Of a DNA stretch of 33,749 nucleotides, positions 8,362 through 14,873 are shown piece after piece. The first letter of the stretch is position 1. Every line of letters starts with the position of its first letter. The stretch is from the IMG/VR virus record IMGVR_UViG_3300031857_000737, positions 1-33,749 of that record. One strand, 5' to 3'. The notes under the pieces were generated by a model. It was given only the letters and a program-made list of their open reading frames with translations. It was not told where the DNA came from and did no database searches. A program made the translations under genes and the position numbers. This DNA is from a virus.

Positions 8362-9621
8362 TCACCTACTGATTTCTTCCCAATCCAATGACGCCAACAC
8401 CTGATCACCGTTAGTTGCAGAGGTGCATATAAGCGTTAGTTCATATGGAGTGGGTGTAAACGAATTGCGTTCAAGCTGAAACTTAAACAAAGCTTCCTTC
8501 AAGATGTCAATTGTTGACGATCCCTGATTTGAGCCTTGGAAGAAACCAGAAGCAAGCGCTCTACCAGTGCCTATAGAAAATGATGTTCCGGTAGTGTTAT
8601 ATTCAACGGAGGAATCAGCACCAGCACTTGTCCAAGTGCCACCAGTTGTTGTTCCAGAAGCAACCAGTTGCCATTTATAGTTGGCATTGTTAGTGATACC
8701 AAGTATTGAGATGGCTGTAAGAATGACAATGCCATCAAGCCTAGTAGACTTCAGACGAATAGAAACAATGGGATAAATGGTGCCGGCTGTAGTGAGCGTC
8801 TTAGGGCTTGTTACATCAGTGCCGATAGTTTGCTGCACTCCACGAAGCTCATAGCCGCCTTCAGAAATAACAGACGAACACACTTGCTTCAATGTGCTAG
8901 AGGATGCCGTCGTTGATGTGTTGGTCATCTCGTAACGAAGCGGCAATGACGCAGTGGTGATGTACGTTGTAGTGATGAGGTTTGCGTGATGGAAACTATG
9001 TGCAGGAACAAAGACACCATCGATGACAAAACCCATCCGCACAGTGCCAAGACCAAGCCATTCAACATCCATGTACAAAATCTGTGCTTTGGATGCGTCA
9101 AGAGTGATGCCGGACTCACCTGTACCATCAAGCTTGTCTTGATTCCAACTCGCCTGAGCTACACGTGTATTGGCTGTAGAGCCGCTAACACCGCTACGCT
9201 CAACAAAATATAGGGCTGTGCCGTCTCGTTCGAAATAGAGCCCGTTGCTGGCTCCAAAATATCCACATCGCTGACGCAAATTTGCTTTTGCTTCTCCGAA
9301 CACAAACGTAGACATTACAAGCAAACTCTTACCGGGCTGATAAGAAAACACCTTCGTTGTTTCACGAATAATTTCATCACCGCTGGCTGTACCAACAGAA
9401 AGATTGATGAGCCCTTCGTTAGCGCTGAAGGTGGCAGAAGCAGTGCCTGTAATTTTGTCTGCCCACAAGTCATTGTCACTGAATCGATGTGACGAATCAA
9501 ACAATGTCATTGGGCTGCTAACACGCACTCGCCCAAAGGCATCGACGGAAGTGCCGCCAATAGTGACGGTGTTTCCGGTTTCGTCAATGCGTACCAGCGC
9601 GGGATAGCTTGTTATGCTCAC
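8362..9621 (-). CDS. Beta-rich virion structural protein (419 aa)
   Basis: 419 residues, rich in Thr, Ser, Gly and short beta strands throughout. Tracts such as TVTIGGTSVDAFGRVRVSSP near the N-terminus and AQILYMDVEWLGLGTVRMGF in the middle resemble lectin-like or jelly-roll surface proteins of podovirus-like phages found in metagenomes. No collagen repeats or peptidase motifs are present. A tail-fibre, head-fibre or decoration role is possible. Translation starts at GTG 9619-9621, which overlaps the stop of the preceding gene as GTGA. Function is inferred from composition and location only. Confidence 0.7.
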   Translation of the reverse strand: MSITSYPALVRIDETGNTVTIGGTSVDAFGRVRVSSPMTLFDSSHRFSDNDLWADKITGTASATFSANEGLINLSVGTASGDEIIRETTKVFSYQPGKSLLVMSTFVFGEAKANLRQRCGYFGASNGLYFERDGTALYFVERSGVSGSTANTRVAQASWNQDKLDGTGESGITLDASKAQILYMDVEWLGLGTVRMGFVIDGVFVPAHSFHHANLITTTYITTASLPLRYEMTNTSTTASSSTLKQVCSSVISEGGYELRGVQQTIGTDVTSPKTLTTAGTIYPIVSIRLKSTRLDGIVILTAISILGITNNANYKWQLVASGTTTGGTWTSAGADSSVEYNTTGTSFSIGTGRALASGFFQGSNQGSSTIDILKEALFKFQLERNSFTPTPYELTLICTSATNGDQVLASLDWEEISR

Positions 9622-9773
9622 TTCTTTTTCCTACGAGCTTCAGACAACGCAATAGCAACAGCCTGTTTCTGACTCTTGACAACAGGAGCCTTCTTACCAG
9701 CACCGCTATGCAGAGCGCCAGCCTTAAACTCCTTCATCACTTTGCCAACTTTGGCTTGTTGCTTAGGTGTCAT
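9618..9773 (-). CDS. DUF6496-like small basic protein
   Basis: 51 residues: MTPKQQAKVGKVMKEFKAGA, a short Gly/Ser/Lys linker, then QAVAIALSEARRKKK. The pattern of a helical start, a flexible GALHSGAGKK-type loop and a QAVAIALSEA helix matches what I recall of the DUF6496 family of small phage and bacterial proteins. Function unknown; the high lysine content suggests nucleic-acid contact. It overlaps both neighbours by about 4 bases (ATGA upstream, GTGA downstream). Confidence 0.75.
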   Translation of the reverse strand: MTPKQQAKVGKVMKEFKAGALHSGAGKKAPVVKSQKQAVAIALSEARRKKK

Positions 9774-9979
9774 CACTTCTTCTTACTCCCGCACATGCCA
9801 CCCATATTCATCTTCGTCTTGCCTTTGCCCTTAGCAGGCATAGCAATCATAATGGCTACAGCAGCACCGGGCTTCTTGCCTTTGACAGCACCACCCTTTG
9901 CCATTTTCTTCTCAGCCATCATGCACTTGCCTGCTTTCTTACAGGCAGCGGTGTTGGGACATCCTGCACATGGCTTCAT
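9773..9979 (-). CDS. Small Cys- and Lys-rich protein with AKGGAV motif
   Basis: 68 residues. Four cysteines near the N-terminus (C4, C7, C13, C19: CAGCPNTAACKKAGKC) could bind a metal. Then come MAKGGAVKGKK at 26-36, a hydrophobic AAVAIMIAMPA stretch that is short for a membrane span, and a CGSKKK tail. The AKGGAVK element recurs in the two genes upstream. Translation is coupled to both neighbours by ATGA overlaps. Not recognised as a named family. Confidence 0.65.
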   Translation of the reverse strand: MKPCAGCPNTAACKKAGKCMMAEKKMAKGGAVKGKKPGAAVAIMIAMPAKGKGKTKMNMGGMCGSKKK

Positions 9980-10356
9980 TTCTTTTTCCCCTTTGCTGCA
10001 ACAGTTTTCTTCTTAACAACACCACCCTTTGCAAAGTCTGATGGCATAGTAAATTGTTTACCTACAGCACCCCTAAGAATTTGTTCTGCACCAGCTTTGT
10101 TGCCGGTACGACGAAGATAACGCAAAGCATCTGCTGATGTATATCGACGTTGTTGTGCTGGAGCTGTTGGTGCAGCACCACCGCCCGGCATATACGGAGC
10201 AGATTGTGGAGCAGACTTAGCCATTTCAGATTGCTGTGCCATCATTTGTGGTTGTTTAGCTGCCATATCTTTCGGAGGTGCTTGCATTCCTGTATTAGGA
10301 ACGCCACCACCCATAGCATACTTCTTAGCAGGCTTCTTTGTCATCATCGTCTTCAT
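9976..10356 (-). CDS. Gly/Met/Pro-rich basic protein with two GG motifs
   Basis: 126 residues. It begins with a basic, Met-rich head carrying YAMGGGV (13-19), has a Gln/Pro/Ala low-complexity centre and a short helix (SADALRYLRRTGNKAGAEQILR), and ends FAKGGVVKKK (108-117) plus a lysine tail. The paired [YF]A-x-GG-x-V elements look like short linear binding motifs or copies of one unit. It overlaps both neighbours by four bases. Its place in the virion operon suggests an internal or head-associated protein; no enzymatic motif is visible. Confidence 0.65.
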   Translation of the reverse strand: MKTMMTKKPAKKYAMGGGVPNTGMQAPPKDMAAKQPQMMAQQSEMAKSAPQSAPYMPGGGAAPTAPAQQRRYTSADALRYLRRTGNKAGAEQILRGAVGKQFTMPSDFAKGGVVKKKTVAAKGKKK

Positions 10357-11102
10357 TTCTTCTTTCCTTTCACAGCACCGCCATACGCCAGCTTCTTAGG
10401 CGCAATGGCTTTCGTCTTCATAGAAGACGCACGTGCAAGCATGGGCTTCTTAGGGCCTTTAACGCCTGCATAGATGGTGGGGACGCTGCCACCCTTTGCC
10501 AAGCCAACAGACGCCCGCGCACGTTCGCGAGTGTCGTCAGAGATGTTCTCATGTTGTCCTTCATCTACCTTAGCAGACTTAGGCTTTGCCATCTCTGTTG
10601 TATAGCGCTTGCCCTGCCACGTAAACGTAGCCTTGTCGTCCTTACGCGCAGCAGCAAACGCTTCCTTGAACGTCATGTCAGCCTTCTTAGGCTCTTCCTT
10701 CTTAGCCTCTTCTTTACGCGGAGCAGGCTTGTCTTCATCCATTGTCCGAGGAGCAACAGAAACACGCTTAGGAGCGCTGTCTTCTTCGTCATCCATCATA
10801 GCCCTACCAGCACCATAGCCAGCGAGCCCAGCGCCTGCTACAGCGCCTGCACGGCTACCTGTACGAAGCATAGCCCTACCACCAGCCTCTTGCACACTAC
10901 GACGACGAAGTTCAGCGCCCTTCTTGATGTCTTCAGCTTCGTCAACACGTGCGCCCAAAGCCTTACGCATCTGAGCAACATCGCTCTTGGTTTCCTTGAC
11001 AACATCGTCGTCAAGATCGCCAGCAAGCCTGTTCTTGCCTTTGTTAGCAGCACCACGACGGGTAGTGCCACCAACACCCCTAGTCAACAAACGAGCTAAC
11101 AT
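10353..11102 (-). CDS. Basic multi-motif virion-region protein (249 aa)
   Basis: 249 residues. An Arg/Gly-rich head and a charged helical part (31-75) precede a glycine zipper-like AGAVAGAGLAGYGAGRAMM (85-103). An acidic, Lys/Glu-rich linker leads to a compact conserved-looking module, TFKEAFAAARKDDKATFTW followed by QGKRYTTEMA (144-172). Two GG motifs close it: LAKGGSV (201-207) and the C-terminal LAYGGAVKGKKK (238-249). The module with Phe/Trp and GKRYTTE resembles one found in other phage virion-region proteins; its role is not known. AGGAAG lies upstream of ATG 11102. Confidence 0.68.
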   Translation of the reverse strand: MLARLLTRGVGGTTRRGAANKGKNRLAGDLDDDVVKETKSDVAQMRKALGARVDEAEDIKKGAELRRRSVQEAGGRAMLRTGSRAGAVAGAGLAGYGAGRAMMDDEEDSAPKRVSVAPRTMDEDKPAPRKEEAKKEEPKKADMTFKEAFAAARKDDKATFTWQGKRYTTEMAKPKSAKVDEGQHENISDDTRERARASVGLAKGGSVPTIYAGVKGPKKPMLARASSMKTKAIAPKKLAYGGAVKGKKK

Positions 11103-11105
11103 ATT

Positions 11106-11477
11106 TCATTTCTTCCTATATTTAGCTGTCTTAGCAGCTACGCTTTCTGGTTGAGCAACAAATTGCTTACCAGCTTTACCACCAGCAGCCTTAGCAGCGT
11201 TTGTGGCTTTCTTTTCGCTATCACTCAAAGCAGACCAAGCCGCTTTAGGCAAATAACGCCGCTTTCCATCAGAGGGCTTCCCAGAAGACGTTGTCCACTC
11301 CTGCTTAGTCCATTTTGTCATAGACTTTTGAGCTTCTGTCTTTTCTCCTGTATAGCCACCACCCTTATCCTTATACATCTTACCAGCAAGCTGCATGGCT
11401 CTAGCTGAATGACCACCCATCTTAGCCTTCGCCTGAGCCTTTGCAGACTCCCACAGCCTTTCGTTAGTGCGTCCCAT
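11106..11477 (-). CDS. DUF5872-like protein
   Basis: 123 residues. The core KWTKQEWTTSSGKPS followed by GKRRYLPKAAWSALSDSEKKATNAAK fits my recollection of DUF5872, a small domain found in phages and large DNA viruses with a W-x-TxSGKPS...RYLP signature. The N-terminal part resembles a basic helical segment (NERLWESAKAQAKAKMGGHS). Function unknown. The start ATG shares a base with the stop of the preceding gene (TAATG). It lies among other small basic virion-region genes. Confidence 0.75.
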   Translation of the reverse strand: MGRTNERLWESAKAQAKAKMGGHSARAMQLAGKMYKDKGGGYTGEKTEAQKSMTKWTKQEWTTSSGKPSDGKRRYLPKAAWSALSDSEKKATNAAKAAGGKAGKQFVAQPESVAAKTAKYRKK

Positions 11478-11749
11478 TAACGTAAACTTCCGTCTTGCTT
11501 ACGCTTAACGCTTCTGTTCTTGCTGGCAGCGACAACGCGCAAATTACCACGCCCATTGCCACCACCCTTCGACAAAGGCTTTTTGTGATCGACATCACGC
11601 CCGTCTCCTTTGTAAGCCCTTCCCTCTTCCATCATCAACGCTCTAGCAGCATTACGCTTTGAACGCTCTTTGACACGTGTGGGCTTGTTGTCCTTTTCCC
11701 ACTCAAGCTCGGCAGAATAGTTTCTCTGCCCATTCTTCATAAACGGCAT
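11477..11749 (-). CDS. Small HNH-motif protein
   Basis: 90 residues, strongly basic. The C-terminal half reads DVDHKKPLSKGGGNGRGNLR followed by VVAASKNRSVKR, a compact HNH fold signature: DH, then a GG turn, then N-L and N-R. No cysteine pairs are present. Small HNH proteins of this kind occur in virion or packaging operons and may nick DNA during packaging; it could also be a decayed mobile nuclease. No strong ribosome site is visible before ATG 11749, and a second ATG follows three codons later. Confidence 0.78.
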   Translation of the reverse strand: MPFMKNGQRNYSAELEWEKDNKPTRVKERSKRNAARALMMEEGRAYKGDGRDVDHKKPLSKGGGNGRGNLRVVAASKNRSVKRKQDGSLR

Positions 11750-11754
11750 ATGTG

Positions 11755-12021
11755 TTAATGGAAAAATTTACTACCAAACTGAATAAGAGCAAACAACGTA
11801 ATGGCAAGGCTCCATACACCAATGCCTCTGTTCACCCACATCTGCACCGTCTTGTCTGTCTTGCCTACAGCAGTCTCAACAGCTACAACACGCTGCTCCA
11901 CTCTACCAATACGTTCGCCTTGATTTGCCAGCCGCTCTTCAACAAGAACAAGCTTCATAACAGCATCAGCCAACTTATCCACTTTGCCTTCAAGGCGACG
12001 AAAGTCTTCATCATTCATCAT
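11755..12021 (-). CDS. Coiled-coil protein with C-terminal membrane segment
   Basis: 88 residues. Residues 5-60 form heptad-like helices (LEGKVDKLADAVMKLVLVEE, IGRVEQRVVAVETAVGKT). Residues about 66-83 (IGVWSLAITLFALIQFGS) form one membrane-spanning helix, with a short cytoplasmic or periplasmic tail. This resembles hemolysin XhlA-like and other phage tail-anchored coiled-coil proteins that act near lysis, but no endolysin is next to it. It could be a holin accessory or a membrane adaptor. One base separates its ATG region from the gene upstream. Confidence 0.72.
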   Translation of the reverse strand: MMNDEDFRRLEGKVDKLADAVMKLVLVEERLANQGERIGRVEQRVVAVETAVGKTDKTVQMWVNRGIGVWSLAITLFALIQFGSKFFH

Positions 12022-12022
12022 G

Positions 12023-12274
12023 TTAACATGCCCAAGCTTTTAATGACAACGCCTTGCGCGTTGGCTTACCTTTATCATCCTTCATAGGCCCCGGCATAGC
12101 TCCCATGCGGGAGCAAAAGCTCTTGCGCCTGTTAGCGTCCTTCTTCGTCTTTGGATTGGGTGCTGGAGGCTTCAGATTGCCACCAGTGGCTTTGTTGTAA
12201 GAGGCTCTGCCTTTGGCATTGAGGCCGCCTTTGGCATCCTGTCCCTCTTTACGTTGCCACGCTAAAGTTTTCAT
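12023..12274 (-). CDS. DUF6321-like small basic protein
   Basis: 83 residues from ATG 12274: MKTLAWQRKEGQDAKGGLNA, then KGRASYNKATGGNLKPPAPNPK, RRKSFCSRMGAMPGPMKDD and a Lys/Ala-rich end. The order W-x-R-KEG...GGLNAKGR-x-SY...R-x-SFCxRM-x-x-MPGPM fits my recollection of the DUF6321 family of short phage-borne proteins; function unknown. A longer frame starts at a TTG 30 bases upstream but has no ribosome site, and the family-like start is MKTLAWQR. Confidence 0.75.
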   Translation of the reverse strand: MKTLAWQRKEGQDAKGGLNAKGRASYNKATGGNLKPPAPNPKTKKDANRRKSFCSRMGAMPGPMKDDKGKPTRKALSLKAWAC

Positions 12275-12319
12275 AGGAGCGCGTTGTATCACTAAAAGAA
12301 ACAACAGACAACATGTCTG

Positions 12320-12571
12320 CTATTTCTTCCTTCTATTAACAACACCCTCATACCAGCCTTCGGCACGCATCGCTTTTTCAACAAGAGGAAGGGGTATAAC
12401 AAATCCTGTATGCTTCTCTAATGCACTTCGTAAATAATAGACATCAGAATGAAACGCAACTGTCTTTACTTCTTCTCGTTGCTTAAAAACTTCCTTCATT
12501 GCTAACGAATAGTAGCTATGAGGAGGCTTATTAATTTTGTTCTTAAGTTCTTCTCGCGTTTGAAATGGCAT
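12320..12571 (-). CDS. Small hypothetical protein, first gene of leftward operon
   Basis: 83 residues from ATG 12571 (MPFQTREELKNKINKPPHSY). ATG 12595 would add eight residues, and neither has a strong ribosome site. The protein is mixed helix and strand with EKHTGFVIPLPLVEKAMRAE in the second half, which could be a short DNA-contacting helix pair. It is the first gene after the leftward promoter at 12615-12643, so it is likely the most promoter-proximal of the virion operon. No family recognised. Confidence 0.6.
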   Translation of the reverse strand: MPFQTREELKNKINKPPHSYYSLAMKEVFKQREEVKTVAFHSDVYYLRSALEKHTGFVIPLPLVEKAMRAEGWYEGVVNRRKK

Positions 12572-12614
12572 TGAAATGGCTTTCTGATGAAACATAGAGC
12601 TTCAACAAAAATAC

Positions 12615-12643
12615 ATTCTAAACAACTATGCATGTGTTGTCAA
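12615..12643 (-). promoter_or_regulatory. Leftward sigma70 promoter for virion operon
   Basis: On the minus strand TTGACA (12638-12643, perfect -35) is followed by 17 bp and TAGAAT (12615-12620, five of six). Transcription would start near 12,608, just before the first leftward gene. Directly upstream of the -35 lies a 16-bp AT palindrome that could be an operator or UP-like element. It shares TTGACAACACATG with a second leftward promoter at 13,032-13,060. Confidence 0.78.
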
Positions 12644-12659
12644 CTATATAGCTATATAG
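12644..12659. repeat. 16-bp perfect palindrome beside leftward promoter
   Basis: CTATATAGCTATATAG is its own reverse complement and abuts the -35 box of the leftward promoter. Such a site is typical for a dimeric regulator; the regulator is not identified in this window. Confidence 0.65.
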
Positions 12660-12700
12660 ATGTTATCGTTGCTATAGCGCTGATAGCGCTAATGAAATCG

Positions 12701-12734
12701 TTGATGTATCAACAAAATAAACAATGATGTATCA
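12701..12734. repeat. Paired TGATGTATCA operator-like sites
   Basis: TTGATGTATCAA (12701-12712) is a 5+5 inverted repeat with a 2-base centre. TGATGTATCA recurs at 12725-12734, 25 bases on, and a partial copy TGATGTAT lies near 12,800. Equal spacing close to helical repeats suggests a protein-binding array, as operators or origin iterons. Confidence 0.5.
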
Positions 12735-12841
12735 ATGATTCCATCAGTGCAAATTAGAAAACGTTGACAAGTGTTAAGGATATTTTTAACTGATAGCGCT
12801 GATGTATATTCATTAATTACTTCAACACTATGTTATTACTA

Positions 12842-12884
12842 TTGTGTAGACGGACTTAGCCTTCCTGCTTAGTCCTTTACACAA
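12842..12884. repeat. Large imperfect stem-loop
   Basis: TTGTGTA (842-848) pairs with TACACAA (878-884). Inside, GGACT (852-856) pairs with AGTCC (871-875), and AG with CT beyond a T-T mismatch. This is a 14-bp interrupted stem with an 8-base loop. No U-run follows on either strand, so it is not an obvious terminator; it may be a regulatory RNA or cruciform. Confidence 0.55.
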
Positions 12885-13031
12885 CATGGTTGCGACTCGG
12901 AAGCCTTTCGACATTAGGACGCTGCCTTCGCCATCCTGTTGCGCTGTTTCAATGTCTATCCCGCAGTAGCGCTTTAACGTCTTTGCAGACGCTGCCAGAT
13001 GCTGCCGTTATCCGTTCATCCGACAGCGCCA

Positions 13032-13060
13032 GTTTTACACGCGGTGACATGTGTTGTCAA
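13032..13060 (-). promoter_or_regulatory. Second leftward sigma70-like promoter
   Basis: Minus strand TTGACA (13055-13060), 17 bp, TAAAAC (13032-13037). The first 13 bases, TTGACAACACATG, are identical to those of the promoter at 12,615-12,643, so both may share a regulator that reads the -35 flank. A transcript from here would run across the palindrome region as a leader of over 400 bases. Confidence 0.55.
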
Positions 13061-13279
13061 GAGCTTTGGCAAAAATGATGTTGTTCCTAAGATCGTCAGT
13101 ATGCTGATGAAAGTGACATTGTCGTTGGAGCTGTGTTTGGATGGTGGCGTGTGGGGGAGACTATGTTAGTAGGCGCTAACATGTGTTAAAATACCTGTTC
13201 TGTGTGTCAGCGTGTATATAGTAGCGCTGCCACCCCCCAGTGGCCCACGCCCGCCCCCGTCATGCCAGCGCCTCACGCA

Positions 13280-13572
13280 CAGCGCATCAGGCATGTGCGA
13301 TCACGCATAATGCGCTGCGTCATGTGATCACGTGTGTGTGGATTTCCTATAGAAATCAACAACTTAGCTCTATGTCTATGACATAAACGAAATTGCCGTC
13401 AGACGGTGAAAATCGTTATATAAGTAGTCGCTTATATAAGCCTTCATCGAAGATGAAGAGACGATGTATGACATCAACCCCCATCACCCTACGTCACAAT
13501 GCACACCCCCTATGATGCGTGACATCATGCGCCTACACCGCATATACGCGCATGCACGGCAACGTAGTTGCC
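13280..13572. repeat. Run of perfect hairpins before first early promoter
   Basis: Perfect inverted repeats follow one another: CAGCGCAT/ATGCGCTG (13280-13317), GATTTC/GAAATC (13341-13357), TTATATAAG/CTTATATAA with a 6-base loop (13416-13439), CTTCATC/GATGAAG with loop GAA (13442-13458), ATGATG/CATCAT (13512-13528) and GGCAAC/GTTGCC (13558-13572). None is followed by a U-run. Possible roles are origin secondary structure, a structured untranslated RNA, or recombination or packaging sites. Confidence 0.6.
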
Positions 13573-13598
13573 AATGAAGGACGACAAAGACCCTACGT

Positions 13599-13628
13599 TT
13601 GACTCGGACATTAAAAGGTCGGCACAAT
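13599..13628 (+). promoter_or_regulatory. Early promoter P1
   Basis: TTGACT (13599-13604), 18 bp, CACAAT (13623-13628). Downstream are GCATCCCATCG, a small hairpin CGGC/GCCG (13646-13658) and CCTGAAAGGAAACA before ATG 13680. It is the first of seven cassettes of the same design. Confidence 0.8.
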
Positions 13629-13679
13629 GCATCCCATCGAAACAACGGCATCCCGCCGAGTCCTGAAAGGAAACATAGC

Positions 13680-13901
13680 ATGTGCAATCAAGTGGAAGTT
13701 ATCCGCATCGTCTTTCACGAAGTGAAAGGGGATGATGGCAAGTGGACGAAGACGAGCCGTGCGTTTATGAGCAATGCTGACGCAGTGCGTGAGATTGAAA
13801 CGCTGCAAGAGTTTGCAAAGCAAAGGCGCCCATTCATCCGTAAGGTGGTGCCTGAGCCTATGCTGACGGTGCTGTACCCGACACAAAACCCCTTCGCTTG
13901 A
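13680..13901 (+). CDS. Small hypothetical early protein
   Basis: 73 residues, MCNQVEVIRIVFHEVKGDDG then a helical centre (SNADAVREIETLQEFAKQ) and a short strand-rich end. The start is set by the CCTGAAAGGAAACA leader directly upstream; the longer open frame would begin within promoter P1. Its stop codon lies inside the -35 box of the next promoter. As the first early gene it may act on the host, but no motif supports a specific function. Confidence 0.72.
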   Translation: MCNQVEVIRIVFHEVKGDDGKWTKTSRAFMSNADAVREIETLQEFAKQRRPFIRKVVPEPMLTVLYPTQNPFA

Positions 13902-13927
13902 CAGGGTTTTTCGTAAGCCCCGATAAT
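13898..13927 (+). promoter_or_regulatory. Early promoter P2, -35 inside a hairpin loop
   Basis: TTGACA (13898-13903), 18 bp, GATAAT (13922-13927), then the shared GCATCCCATCG. AAAACCC (13885-13891) and GGGTTTT (13904-13910) form a 7-bp stem whose loop contains the -35 box and the upstream gene's stop codon. As RNA the hairpin plus T-run could terminate upstream transcription. Confidence 0.82.
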
Positions 13928-13975
13928 GCATCCCATCGACGGCACAGTGTCATCGTCTTCCTGAAAGGAAACATC

Positions 13976-14620
13976 ATGATCCGTATCAGCGTCACCAGCA
14001 AGCTTGATGGCAATCGCTCATGGAGCTTGCAAGCTCTCGACACTTGCCCCGGTAGCATCTCTGCCGCTGGTGTACTTGTAGATGCATGCTCTGGTTGCTA
14101 TGCAACGACGGGCAACTACCACTATCCCAACGTGAAGGAGCCACGCATTGCCAATCGTGAAGATTGGAAGCGTGATGCATGGGTTGATGACATGGTGGTT
14201 GCATTGGCGAAGGACAAGTTCTTTCGCTGGTTCGACAGTGGCGACATGTATGCTCTCGGCCTTGCCGAGAAAATCTATCAAGTGATGCAGCGTACACCAT
14301 TAACCCGCCATTGGTTGCCTACTCGCATGGCGAAGTTTGCCAAGTTTGCCGACGTCATCCGTAGGATGAAGGCGCTTGACAATGTGTCCGTTCGCTTTAG
14401 CAGCGACAGCATCGATGGTGTGTATGGTGCAGAACATGGCTCTGTCATTGTCCACGATGCTGAGTCTGCCCCTGAAGGTGTGTTTCTGTGCCGTGCTTAC
14501 GAGAACGATGGCAAGTGCAGCGGATGCCGTGCATGCTGGAACAAGGATGTGCCTGTCATTGCCTACCCTGCCCACGGTGCGAAGATGATGAAGGTGATTA
14601 GGTTGAGCGCCGTACACTGA
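13976..14620 (+). CDS. GP88-family cysteine-rich phage protein
   Basis: 214 residues. The N-terminal segment has LDTCPGSISAAGVLVDACSG then CYA (C24, C38, C41), followed by FRWFDSGDMY (83-92) and HWLPTRM (112-118). The C-terminal part has C172 and the cluster CSGCRAC (C181, C184, C187). This order of C-P-G...C-x2-CYA, a W/F-x-SGD motif and a late cysteine cluster matches, as I recall it, the phage GP88 family (named for mycobacteriophage gp88). Biochemical function is unknown; cysteine spacing suggests metal or iron-sulfur binding. It is driven by its own early promoter with leader CCTGAAAGGAAACATC before ATG 13976. Confidence 0.8.
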   Translation: MIRISVTSKLDGNRSWSLQALDTCPGSISAAGVLVDACSGCYATTGNYHYPNVKEPRIANREDWKRDAWVDDMVVALAKDKFFRWFDSGDMYALGLAEKIYQVMQRTPLTRHWLPTRMAKFAKFADVIRRMKALDNVSVRFSSDSIDGVYGAEHGSVIVHDAESAPEGVFLCRAYENDGKCSGCRACWNKDVPVIAYPAHGAKMMKVIRLSAVH

Positions 14621-14628
14621 ACGACGGA

Positions 14629-14650
14629 GGGGCTGTAAGCCCCACGTTTT
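14629..14650 (+). terminator. Probable terminator after GP88-family gene
   Basis: GGGGCT (14629-14634) and AGCCCC (14638-14643) form a perfect 6-bp stem with a 3-base loop, followed by ACGTTTTCG. The T-run is short (four), so termination may be partial. It lies nine bases after the stop codon and just before promoter P3. Confidence 0.55.
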
Positions 14651-14665
14651 CGAAAGACCCTACGT

Positions 14666-14695
14666 TTGACAGGGCTTTTCGAAAGCGTCAATAAT
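14666..14695 (+). promoter_or_regulatory. Early promoter P3 (orphan)
   Basis: TTGACA (14666-14671), 18 bp, AATAAT (14690-14695), preceded by GACCCTACG as in P1. No gene with a ribosome site follows before the next promoter, 148 bases on. Confidence 0.75.
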
Positions 14696-14843
14696 GTAAG
14701 CAATGCAGCACGATGCGAGTCGGTGAGAAGCTAGCCGGGTGATGCCGGGTTCCGACAGACACATCATGCTGAAGTGTGACGGAGCATGTAGGTTACATGT
14801 AACGTTGTGCGAAAGCTGACGGCAGAGTCGAAAGGCCCTGCAG
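14696..14843 (+). ncRNA. Possible small RNA downstream of P3
   Basis: No credible ORF is present: the longest frame is 25 codons without a ribosome site. The stretch can fold: GTCGG (near 14,720) with CCGAC (near 14,753) closing a CCGG-loop-CCGG hairpin, and CATGTA-GGT-TACATG (near 14,789-14,803). No strong terminator is visible at the end. The call rests on a promoter without a gene plus self-complementarity. Confidence 0.35.
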
Positions 14844-14873
14844 TTGACTCGGGAAATGACATCGCCCTACAAT
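14844..14873 (+). promoter_or_regulatory. Early promoter P4 (orphan)
   Basis: TTGACT (14844-14849), 18 bp, TACAAT (14868-14873). The next gene with a ribosome site starts 266 bases downstream, far longer than the leaders of the other cassettes. Confidence 0.7.

Larger units (their letters stand above)
12596..13598. other. Divergent control region without genes (~1 kb)
   Basis: This separates the leftward virion operon from the rightward early genes. The left half (12,600-12,850) is AT-rich with palindromes and repeated sites, and 13,220-13,260 is C-rich. Open frames here lack ribosome sites and have unlikely composition. AGCGCT occurs at about 12,676, 12,685, 12,795, 12,969 and 13,223, three times preceded by GAT or TAT. 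Contents are promoters, operator-like repeats and many hairpins, listed separately. An origin of replication is plausible but unproven. Confidence 0.7.

Noticed and set aside
11755-12021. Holin call for the tail-anchored coiled-coil protein
   Set aside because: Only one membrane segment, and no endolysin nearby; evidence is too thin to name it a holin.
12890-13078. Open frame of 62 codons in the control region
   Set aside because: TTG start, no ribosome site, and it crosses the inverted promoter at 13032-13060.
12596-13598. T7-type phage RNA polymerase promoters
   Set aside because: No repeated 20-23 bp promoter-like element was found and no single-subunit RNA polymerase gene is in the window; the elements seen are sigma70-like.
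13484-13687. Minus-strand frame of 67 codons before the first early gene
   Set aside because: It runs antisense to promoter P1 and its leader, has no ribosome site, and its Cys/Arg-rich composition looks random.
14720-14760. tRNA-like GGGTTCCGAC segment
   Set aside because: A T-arm-like GGTTCCGA is present, but the acceptor, D and anticodon arms cannot be built around it.
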